Shown: positions 1 to 4,508 of the stretch, one piece after another
Layout of the letters: each line of letters begins with the position of its first letter
Numbering within the stretch: the first letter of the stretch is position 1
NCBI GenBank assembly: GCA_051009015.1
Contig: JBPCWZ010000076.1
Span: 1 to 5,356, forward strand
Reading direction: 5' to 3'
DNA from: JAHRAH01 sp051009015
GTDB taxonomy: Bacteria > Pseudomonadota > Gammaproteobacteria > Tethybacterales > Persebacteraceae
Length of the DNA: 5,356 nt
Translations under genes and position numbers: made by a program
Notes under the pieces: generated by a model
What the model was told of the DNA's origin: nothing
Database searches by the model: none
The model's input: the letters and a program-made list of their open reading frames with translations, nothing else

Positions 1-24
1 AAAGCCCCGTCATTCCCTTTTTTC

Positions 25-92
25 CGTCATTCCGGCGTAAGCCGGAATCTCCCAAAAGGCAAACGGAGATTCCGGCTTACGCCGGAATGACG
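25..92. repeat. Perfect 28-bp inverted repeat with self-palindromic arms
   Basis: Bases 25-52 are the exact reverse complement of 65-92, separated by a 12-nt spacer (53-64). Each arm contains its own 20-nt palindrome: ATTCCGGCGTAAGCCGGAAT at 29-48 and its complement at 69-88. The DNA or RNA could therefore fold as one 28-bp hairpin or as two 8-bp hairpins. The small-hairpin loop reads GTAA on the plus strand for the left arm and on the minus strand for the right arm. The arms end in CGTCATTCC/GGAATGACG, the same word that makes up the tandem arrays. The type resembles the REP/dRS3-like palindromes of proteobacteria. The fold is read directly; any function is inference. Confidence 0.9.
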
Positions 93-145
93 AGGGGGGC
101 AGGAATGACGAGGGGGCGGAAATGACGAGGGGGCGGAAATGACGG
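83..145. repeat. Tandem array 1 of GGAATGACG units, period 17-18 bp
   Basis: The word GGAATGACG or its variant GAAATGACG recurs at 84, 102, 119 and 136, each joined by A(G)5-6 plus a C-containing linker. The first unit is also the end of the inverted repeat at 65-92, so the array looks like an outgrowth of the palindrome edge. It is strongly G-rich on the plus strand. It is non-coding as far as I can see. Confidence 0.85.
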
Positions 146-219
146 TATTAAAGCCCTGAAAGGGCGTCCTGTTCATAGCACGGGGCAACGCCCCGTGACT
201 CGGCATCATAATAGTTATT

Positions 220-289
220 GATTATCGCGCCAGCGATAATCTGTCGCATTGTTGCAAAGCAACAATGCCGCGCCCGCCAAAGTGGGCGC
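220..289. repeat. Three consecutive perfect or near-perfect hairpins
   Basis: Three stem-loops stand almost end to end. GATTATCGC/GCGATAATC (220-228 with 233-241) has a 4-nt loop. GCATTGTTGC/GCAACAATGC (246-255 with 259-268) has an AAA loop. GCGCCCGC/GTGGGCGC (270-277 with 282-289) has a CAAA loop and one G-T pair. The last is followed by TTTTATAT and so looks like a plus-strand intrinsic terminator, but no plus-strand gene precedes it in the window. The three stems differ in sequence while sharing short loops, so this is a chain of palindromes rather than copies of one. Confidence 0.8.
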
Positions 290-301
290 TTTTATATCCA
301 T

Positions 302-368
302 AGCCCTGAAAGGGCGTCCCGCCCGTTTGACATTCGCCGCCGTTGTTTTCGGTCGCCCTTTCAGGGCT
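302..368. repeat. Inner inverted repeat of the AGCCCTGAAAGGGCG hairpin
   Basis: AGCCCTGAAAGGGCG at 302-316 is repeated in inverted form at 354-368, enclosing 37 nt of unique sequence (317-353). It is the second pair of the GCCCTGAAAGGGC family inside the larger 153-435 block, giving four copies in total: two in each orientation. The unique core shows no ORF or recognisable motif. Confidence 0.8.
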
Positions 369-445
369 TGATTAATTGGGTGCGCCGATTCACGGGGCGT
401 TGCCCCGTGCTGTGACCATGCCGCCCTTTCAGGGCTTTTATTCCG

Positions 446-493
446 CGCCGCTTTCGCGGCGATGGTTTGGGAGATTCCCGCTTTCGCGGGAAT
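446..493. repeat. Two adjacent hairpins with TTTC/GAAA loops, the second a dRS3-type repeat
   Basis: CGCCGC-TTTC-GCGGCG spans 446-461. ATTCCCGCTTTCGCGGGAAT spans 474-493. Read on the minus strand, which is the sense of the holA transcript, both loops are GAAA closed by C-G pairs, the classical stable GNRA tetraloop. The second element fits ATTCCC-N8-GGGAAT, the form published for the neisserial dRS3 repeat, which is known there as an insertion site for filamentous prophage. Only the sequence match is seen here; any shared function is inference. Confidence 0.8.
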
Positions 494-570
494 GACGAAA
501 AAGACGGGAATGACGGGGGAGGCGGGAATGACGGGGGGAGGCGGGAATGACGAGGGGGGCGGGAATGACG
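488..570. repeat. Tandem array 2 of GGGAATGACG units, period 18-19 bp
   Basis: GGGAATGACG occurs at 488, 506, 524, 543 and 561, spaced by 18, 18, 19 and 18 bp with linkers rich in G. The first unit is the right edge of the dRS3-like palindrome at 474-493. The array has the same orientation as array 1 (83-145) and ends 7 bp before the holA stop codon at 578-580, so it forms the immediate 3' untranslated region of holA. The minus strand is C-rich with few G, and the plus strand has many runs of three or more G. Confidence 0.88.
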
Positions 571-577
571 GGATGGG

Positions 578-1630
578 CTAATCGTCGCCGGTTATCGCCC
601 GCCCGGGCAGGGGGATGCGGGCTTTGCGGCCGAGCGATGCCAAATCTACTATCAGATTTGTCAATGCTATTTTTATTGTTGCGCCTTTGTCTTCGGTGTT
701 TTTGTATTCCGCGCCTTTTATTATGCGGTCGGCGCGCGCCGCCTTGCGGATGACTTCCATAATGTTGCGTTCGCTTTCGTAGTTTGCTATCTTTTTCATC
801 GCGCTCAACCTGTCTCCCCATGCGCCAAAAACGGGGGCGCCGCGCTTGAGTGCCATCAGTTTCCACGCCGCATCGGATATCGCCCACAAAATAAGAGGCG
901 CGGGCTGGTTGGCGGCGAGCAGATGCGCGAGGATTTTTAGCGCCCCCCTGCCATCGTGCAAAACGGCTTTGTCGGTCAGTTCAAAAATGCCATAACGCCC
1001 GCCGTCGCTCAGCGCCGCTTTGGCGTCTTTTGCCGTTGTGCCGCCGTAAAGCGCCATCTTCATCATCGCTTGTTTTGCCGCGCCGAAGTTGCCTGTTGTT
1101 TGCGCGCCGATGTCGTTTGCCGCATCATCGTTCATTGACGGCAGCCAAAACTTGCACCATTGGGCGGTTGCCGATTCGCCGCATTGCATCGCCCGTATCA
1201 CTTTGGCTTTGTGCTTGTTTTGCAACTCGTGCAGCCATGCAAGTTTGCCTTTCATCTTTTTGTCGTCAAAGCCGTAAAAGGCGGCGATGACGATGTCGCC
1301 ATCGGGCGGGCGGGCGATGATTTTTATCAGCGCATTGAATGCATCTTCCGGCGGTTTGCCGAGGCGGAATGACGAGGAATACCCGATGATGTTTTGCAGT
1401 GTTGTGCCGCCAAAAAGCGACGCGCCGCCCGCCGACGGGTTATCGCCCAGTTCGGCAAAATCTATCCGCGCGGTTTCGCTTGCCGCCGCCGCTTGTTCTA
1501 TGGCGGTGCGGGCTTCGTTTATCAGATGGGTTTCGTCGCCGATGATGACGGACGAAGGCGGGGGTTTTTTGCCTTGTTGCATATCGCGGGCGAATTGCAA
1601 AACCGGGCAGGATGTTGTTTTATATGCCAT
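578..1630 (-). CDS. holA: DNA polymerase III subunit delta (HolA)
   Basis: This 350-residue protein matches the HolA family length (343 in E. coli). The delta subunit is the clamp-loader wrench that opens the beta sliding clamp and works in the DnaX complex. The N-terminal region has the degenerate AAA+ fold (SVIIGDETHLINEA near 27-40). ASLFGG near residue 69 corresponds to the MSLFAS segment, where delta contacts beta. The collar domain follows, with DDAANDIGAQTTGNFGAAKQ, then GRGALKILAHLLAANQPAPLILWAI, a typical HolA C-terminal helix pair. I place the start at ATG 1630. The frame extends upstream to 1744, but that part overlaps lptE and does not look like HolA. The gene follows lptE by 4 bp and is surely co-transcribed with it. 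nadD, which often comes next, is missing and is replaced by repeats. Sequence similarity is moderate, as usual for HolA. Confidence 0.88.
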   Translation of the reverse strand: MAYKTTSCPVLQFARDMQQGKKPPPSSVIIGDETHLINEARTAIEQAAAASETARIDFAELGDNPSAGGASLFGGTTLQNIIGYSSSFRLGKPPEDAFNALIKIIARPPDGDIVIAAFYGFDDKKMKGKLAWLHELQNKHKAKVIRAMQCGESATAQWCKFWLPSMNDDAANDIGAQTTGNFGAAKQAMMKMALYGGTTAKDAKAALSDGGRYGIFELTDKAVLHDGRGALKILAHLLAANQPAPLILWAISDAAWKLMALKRGAPVFGAWGDRLSAMKKIANYESERNIMEVIRKAARADRIIKGAEYKNTEDKGATIKIALTNLIVDLASLGRKARIPLPGRAITGDD

Positions 1631-1634
1631 CTTT

Positions 1635-2078
1635 CTATACCTTGCCGCCGACCAGATGGAGCATTTCGGCGATGGCGCTTTGGCGCAAACTGCGCGCCGC
1701 CGCCTCCCGCTGCCGCCGTCCGGCATGATAAAAACCGGCGGCATAATCCACCGTCTCGCTCAACTCCACAACATCGCTCCCGCCATTAAACGAAAACGCA
1801 AGGCGGTAATGGACTGTGTATTGCGAAGGCGCGCCGTCTGCGGCAAATGACGATATCTCCTCGCCGATGGTCTCGCTCAGCACCAGCATATTGGCGGAAT
1901 CGCCCGTGATTTTCACACCGGCGGCGGCAAGTTCGCGGCGCGCTTCCAAAAGCAGTTCCGCCGGTTTCGCTTGTAATCGGGTATCAACAATGCCCGGCGG
2001 CGGCGCAGTCGCGCAACCGGCAAATGCCAAAAGCACGGCGCAAAAAAACAACTTTGGCATGGCGCGGGCGGATGTCAT
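1635..2078 (-). CDS. lptE: LPS-assembly lipoprotein LptE
   Basis: LptE plugs the LptD barrel and helps deliver LPS to the outer-membrane surface. The 147-residue product begins with a lipoprotein signal peptide (hydrophobic LFFCAVLLAFAG, modified Cys at 22), followed by ATAPPP. Phe at -3 of the lipobox is unusual. The mature part has the LptE alpha/beta pattern: LLLEARRELAAAGVKIT, NMLVLSETIGEEISSF, QYTVHYRLAFSF, VELSETVDYAAGFYHA, then a helix REAAARSLRQSAIAEMLHLV. It is shorter than usual (about 170-190 residues), but the core is complete. A second ATG at 2060 would give a tighter signal peptide starting MPKLFF; neither start has a Shine-Dalgarno sequence. It heads a lptE-holA unit, whereas in E. 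coli leuS precedes it. Here it is divergent from lpxB. Confidence 0.85.
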   Translation of the reverse strand: MTSARAMPKLFFCAVLLAFAGCATAPPPGIVDTRLQAKPAELLLEARRELAAAGVKITGDSANMLVLSETIGEEISSFAADGAPSQYTVHYRLAFSFNGGSDVVELSETVDYAAGFYHAGRRQREAAARSLRQSAIAEMLHLVGGKV

Positions 2079-2084
2079 CGGGGC

Positions 2085-2093
2085 ATTTTAACA
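2085..2093 (-). promoter_or_regulatory. Extended -10 promoter element for lptE-holA
   Basis: On the minus strand the sequence reads TGTTAAAAT: a TGn extension plus TAAAAT, five of six matches to TATAAT. No good -35 lies 16-18 nt upstream, which an extended -10 can tolerate. Six bases separate the hexamer from the ATG at 2078, so the expected transcription start falls on or next to the start codon. Use of the ATG at 2060 would instead give a leader of about 18 nt. Confidence 0.5.
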
Positions 2094-2111
2094 CGCGGCA
2101 AAAACGCCGCG
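2094..2111. promoter_or_regulatory. 6-bp inverted repeat between the divergent lptE and lpxB promoters
   Basis: CGCGGC (2094-2099) and GCCGCG (2106-2111) flank AAAAAC, giving a small dyad lying between the two -10 boxes. It could be an operator or merely a GC-rich coincidence; no known operator consensus is recognised. Confidence 0.25.
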
Positions 2112-2137
2112 CCGCTTTCTTGTGCCGTTGTTTTTGA

Positions 2138-2143
2138 TACAAT
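2138..2143 (+). promoter_or_regulatory. Candidate -10 box for lpxB-rnhB
   Basis: TACAAT matches TATAAT at five of six positions and is the best -10 in the lptE-lpxB gap. The -35 region is weak (TTTCTT at 2116-2121 with a 16-nt spacer). The box overlaps the ATG at 2142, so transcription would begin near 2150. This favours the in-frame ATG at 2157 as the real lpxB start, with a leader of only about seven bases. Confidence 0.4.
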
Positions 2144-2156
2144 GCCGCCGATAGTC

Positions 2157-3272
2157 ATGCCCGATATCGTCATCGCCGCCGCCGAACCTTCCGGGGATAT
2201 GCTTGCCGCACAACTGATTCGCGCCGTTTGTCAAGCCCGCCCCGATATTCGTTTTTCGGGTATCGGCGGCAGACAAATGCGCGCGGCGGGATGCGAGTGC
2301 ATGGCAGATATCGCCGACCTTTCGGTGATGGGCTATGTTGATGCCGCCCGCAAACTGCCGCGCATTTTGCCGCTGCGCGCCAAACTTATCGCCGATATCG
2401 CCCGCCGCAAACCCGCGATGTTTATCGGCGTTGATGCGCCCGATTTCAATCTTTCCGTTGCCGCGCAAGCGCGCAAAAGCGGCATTATGACAATCCAATA
2501 CGGCAGTCCGAGTATTTGGATGTGGCGGCGCGGGCGCATTGGCAAGATAGCCCGGGCGGTCGGGCGGGTTTGGTGTTTGTTTCCCTTTGAAGCGGAATAT
2601 TACAAGAATGCGCCGGTAGCAGCCGCTTTTGTCGGCCATCCGTTGGCGGACAAACAACAACCAAACCGCGAAAGTGTGCGGCGGCAACTTGGGATAAATG
2701 ATGATGCCGAAGTTATCGCTATTCTGCCCGGCAGTCGCGAGCAGGAACTTAATCAGCATTTGCCTTTGGCGGCGCGGGTTGTTGAAATGCTGAAAAAAGA
2801 TAAGCGGGTTTTTGTCGCCGCTGCGGCAACGGCGGCGGCGGGGCGGCAGATGGCCGCCGCCTTGCCCGGGTGCATTATTGCGCCTTGTGCGGCGGACGCG
2901 CTTGTTTCCGCCGATATTGCCGCGGTCAAATCCGGCACGGTTGCTTTGGAAGCGGCTGTTATCGGCACGCCGATGGTTGTGTTTTACCGCCCGTCAAATA
3001 TGGCGCAACTTGCGATGCGGTGGCGGCGGTTTTATCTGCCGTTTTTCAGTTTGCCGAATATTCTCGCCAATCGTTTTGTCGTGCCGGAGATGATTGGCAC
3101 AAGCGAAGCGCGGGCGGATAGTATCGCCGCCGAAGTGCAAAAACTATCGCAGCAACCTCACCGGCGCGAACAAATGCGCGCGGCTTTTGACATAATGCGC
3201 CGCTCTTTGATGAGCGATAATAGTGCGGCGGCGGAAGTTATCGCCATACTTGACGGGAATGATAAAAAATGA
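2157..3272 (+). CDS. lpxB: Lipid-A-disaccharide synthase (LpxB)
   Basis: LpxB is a GT-B glycosyltransferase on the inner face of the inner membrane. It joins UDP-2,3-diacylglucosamine and lipid X to make the lipid A disaccharide. In order it shows AEPSGDML (usual GExSGD), FSGIGGRQM, ADLSVMGYVDA, FIGVDAPDFN with the catalytic-type Asp, QYGSPSIWMWRRGR (usual YVSPSIWAW), CLFPFEAEYY, FVGHPLAD, ILPGSREQE with the conserved Arg, VKSGTVALEA and SLPNILANRFVVPE. The frame opens at ATG 2142 (376 residues). I prefer ATG 2157 (371 residues) because a -10-like box overlaps 2142 and many LpxB proteins begin directly with this first strand. Neither start has a clear Shine-Dalgarno sequence. The stop overlaps rnhB by ATGA, a common pairing in gammaproteobacteria, but lpxD-fabZ-lpxA are not upstream. 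Confidence 0.95.
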   Translation: MPDIVIAAAEPSGDMLAAQLIRAVCQARPDIRFSGIGGRQMRAAGCECMADIADLSVMGYVDAARKLPRILPLRAKLIADIARRKPAMFIGVDAPDFNLSVAAQARKSGIMTIQYGSPSIWMWRRGRIGKIARAVGRVWCLFPFEAEYYKNAPVAAAFVGHPLADKQQPNRESVRRQLGINDDAEVIAILPGSREQELNQHLPLAARVVEMLKKDKRVFVAAAATAAAGRQMAAALPGCIIAPCAADALVSADIAAVKSGTVALEAAVIGTPMVVFYRPSNMAQLAMRWRRFYLPFFSLPNILANRFVVPEMIGTSEARADSIAAEVQKLSQQPHRREQMRAAFDIMRRSLMSDNSAAAEVIAILDGNDKK

Positions 3273-3859
3273 ACGATGCAACTGCAAAAGGCAACTTTGT
3301 TTGCGGGGTTGATGAAGCGGGCAGGGGCGCGCTTGTCGGGTCGGTTGTTGCGGCGGCGGTTGTTTTGGGCGGCAACAGCATAGAAGGTTTGCGCGATTCC
3401 AAACAACTGACGGCAAAACGGCGCGAGGAATTGGCGGCGCGCATTCGCGAGGAAAGTTTGTGCTTTGCCATCGCCGAGTCAAGCGCGGGCGAAATAGAAC
3501 AATACAACATTCGCCGCGCAACGATGTTTGCCATGCAAAGGGCGGTCGCGCAAATACCGATATGCCCGGACATTGTTTTGGTTGATGGCGATTTTGCCCC
3601 CGATTGCCCCTATCCGGCGCGGGCGATTATCGGCGGCGATGCCAAAGTTGAGGAGATAATGGCGGCGTCCATCCTCGCCAAAACCGCGCGCGATATGATG
3701 ATGATGAAGTTGGATGCGCAGTATCCCGCCTACGGGTTTGCGATGCATAAGGGATATCCGACCGCCGCGCATTTGCGCGCGCTAAGTGAAAACGGAATAT
3801 GCCCGGCACACCGCAAAACCTACGCCCCGGTTGCGGCGGTTATCAAAACGAAAACCTGA
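3269..3859 (+). CDS. rnhB: Ribonuclease HII
   Basis: RNase HII nicks RNA-DNA hybrids, including single ribonucleotides left in DNA, using two metal ions. The 196-residue protein is of normal length for the family. The four acidic residues are all present: D15 and E16 in GVDEAGRG, D106 in VLVDGDF, and D124 in GGDAKVEEIMAASILAKTARD. DSKQL (43-47), NIRRATMFAM (80-89), YGFAMHKGY (155-163) and CPAHRKTYAPV (178-188) are further family signatures. One oddity is that the usual GRGPLxG reads GRGALVG, losing the proline. The start overlaps the lpxB stop (ATGA), implying translational coupling. GGGA at 3255-3258 could be a weak ribosome site about 10 nt upstream. An intrinsic terminator follows within 6 bp. 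Confidence 0.96.
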   Translation: MNDATAKGNFVCGVDEAGRGALVGSVVAAAVVLGGNSIEGLRDSKQLTAKRREELAARIREESLCFAIAESSAGEIEQYNIRRATMFAMQRAVAQIPICPDIVLVDGDFAPDCPYPARAIIGGDAKVEEIMAASILAKTARDMMMMKLDAQYPAYGFAMHKGYPTAAHLRALSENGICPAHRKTYAPVAAVIKTKT

Positions 3860-3864
3860 CCGCC

Positions 3865-3884
3865 GCCCGTTATTCGGGCTTTTT
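3865..3884 (+). terminator. Intrinsic terminator of lpxB-rnhB
   Basis: GCCCG-TTATT-CGGGC is followed at once by five T (3880-3884): a compact stem-loop with U-tract on the plus strand, starting 6 bp after the rnhB stop. It lies inside the last codons of the convergent hpt gene. On the minus strand the hairpin is followed by GGCGG, not T, so it should not stop hpt transcription. Confidence 0.75.
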
Positions 3885-4394
3885 GACCAAACTGATGTAA
3901 TCCAGCATTGGATTATAGTTTGTCCCGCCGTCCAAGCCGTAGCCGATGAGGAAATCTTCAACTTGCACTTCAAAGCCGTAGTGGTCTATGTCGCAGGCAT
4001 AGCGCTGATGGCGGCGCTTTAGCAGCGACACCGTGCGCAGGGATTTGGGCTCTTCCACCTTGATGATGGTTTGCAATGTGTTCATCGTCAGCCCCGAATC
4101 AATAATGTCCTCTATGATGAGGACATGGCGGTTTTTGATGACCTTGGAAAGGCGCTTGACAACCTTGACCTTGCCGGTGGTTTTGCTGCCGAGATAACTG
4201 GACAGCACCACGACATCAAATATCACGCGGCAGTTGAGTTTGCGCACCAAATCGGCGTAAAAGATAAATGCGCCGTTGGCAACGCAAGCGCAAACAACTT
4301 CGGTGTCGGCATCGTAATGCTGGTTGATGGCGTCGGCAAGTTCGCTAACGCGCGACTGGATAGCCTCCCGCGAAAACAATAATTCGGTGCGCAT
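3870..4394 (-). CDS. hpt: Hypoxanthine phosphoribosyltransferase
   Basis: Hpt salvages hypoxanthine (and often guanine) with PRPP to give IMP or GMP in the cytosol. The 174-residue protein is of family length. The PRPP-binding motif VLIIEDIIDSGLT lies at 91-103 with the acidic pair E95-D96. The flexible catalytic loop is SSYLGSKTTGKVKV (65-78), and the C-terminal FLIGYGLD (148-155) is typical. Differences from E. coli Hpt are N40-G41 in the pyrophosphate loop, where K/R-G is usual, LLKRRHQR (124-131) where a base-contacting Lys is expected, and GGTNYNPMLDYISLV in place of the usual YRxLPYIG end. I therefore trust the family more than the exact base preference. The only reasonable start is ATG 4394, six bases after a TATAAT; there is no Shine-Dalgarno sequence. 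It converges on rnhB with a 10-bp gap. Confidence 0.92.
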   Translation of the reverse strand: MRTELLFSREAIQSRVSELADAINQHYDADTEVVCACVANGAFIFYADLVRKLNCRVIFDVVVLSSYLGSKTTGKVKVVKRLSKVIKNRHVLIIEDIIDSGLTMNTLQTIIKVEEPKSLRTVSLLKRRHQRYACDIDHYGFEVQVEDFLIGYGLDGGTNYNPMLDYISLVKKPE

Positions 4395-4400
4395 GCCGCC

Positions 4401-4406
4401 ATTATA
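4401..4406 (-). promoter_or_regulatory. Perfect -10 box in front of hpt
   Basis: TATAAT on the minus strand is followed by GGCGGC and then the hpt ATG. No credible -35 is seen at 16-18 nt, since that region is the tRNA 3' end. If it is used, transcription starts at or within a base or two of the A of the start codon. Otherwise hpt depends on read-through from rpoD and the tRNA. Confidence 0.5.
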
Positions 4407-4424
4407 CCCCGTTTTTGCCGCCGG

Positions 4425-4497
4425 TGGGTCAGGAGGGATTCGAACCCCCAGCCAAAGGATTATGAGTCCTCTGCTCTAACCGTTGAGCTACTGACCC
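4425..4497 (-). tRNA. tRNA with CAU anticodon, probably tRNA-Ile2 (lysidine type), possibly elongator Met
   Basis: All arms of a 73-nt cloverleaf pair. The acceptor is GGGTCAG with CTGACCC, the D stem GCTC with GAGC, the anticodon stem GAGGA with TCCTT (27-43 is G-U), the loop CTCATAA, and the T arm GGGGG-TTCGAAT-CCCTC; A73 is the discriminator. It is not initiator tRNA: pair 1-72 is G-C and the three G-C pairs of the initiator anticodon stem are absent. The D loop AACGGTTA, A31-U39 pair, G27-U43 wobble and U44 resemble E. coli tRNA-Ile2 more than elongator Met. Residues 15 and 48 are A and T, a coherent Levitt pair. The CCA end is not encoded (CCG follows A73). It starts 11 bp after the rpoD stop, and in E. 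coli ileX also lies close downstream of rpoD. An Ile2 reading requires TilS elsewhere in the genome. Confidence 0.93.
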
Positions 4498-4508
4498 GGC
4501 AAAACCCG

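Larger units (their letters stand above)
153..435. repeat. Composite nested palindrome (MITE-like block) with 52-bp imperfect terminal inverted repeats
   Basis: Bases 153-204 match the reverse complement of 384-435 at 47 of 52 positions by hand alignment. Each end carries two hairpins: GCCCTGAAAGGGC (153-165; inverted at 423-435) and CACGGGGCAACGCCCCGTG (179-197; inverted at 391-409). The hairpins are conserved exactly, while four of the five mismatches lie in the 13-nt spacer between them, which suggests the stems are under selection or are the mobile part. No transposase gene is visible in the window. From memory, hairpin pairs of this kind (GCCCTGAAAGGGC followed by a G-rich hairpin with a GCAACGC centre) recur in genomes of several phyla and produce spurious short ORFs, as they do here. 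That recollection is not checked. Confidence 0.75.

Noticed and set aside
270..293. Intrinsic terminator on the plus strand (GC stem then TTTT), and the similar 423-439 hairpin
   Set aside because: No plus-strand gene lies upstream in the window and both belong to the palindrome chain; kept as hairpins only.
27..415. Short ORFs on both strands within the repeat block (27-209 minus, 218-415 plus)
   Set aside because: They are made of palindromes read as protein (for example SPFQG and FTGRCP segments), with no ribosome site or domain; typical spurious translations of repeats.
83..570. CRISPR array
   Set aside because: The units are 17-19 bp with near-identical linkers, without 25-40 bp unique spacers; no cas gene is present.
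438..887. 149-residue minus-strand ORF ending in repeated RHSR segments
   Set aside because: It overlaps holA in another frame, and its C-terminal part is the tandem array translated.
1631..1744. Longer holA reading frame starting at 1744
   Set aside because: The extra 38 residues overlap lptE, show no HolA similarity, and the ATG at 1630 gives the family length.
1287..1850. 187-residue plus-strand ORF opposite holA and lptE
   Set aside because: It is the antisense shadow of two recognisable genes, with no family signature.
2088..2759. 223-residue minus-strand ORF opposite lpxB
   Set aside because: It is the complement of a strongly conserved LpxB sequence; a product of GC-rich codon bias.
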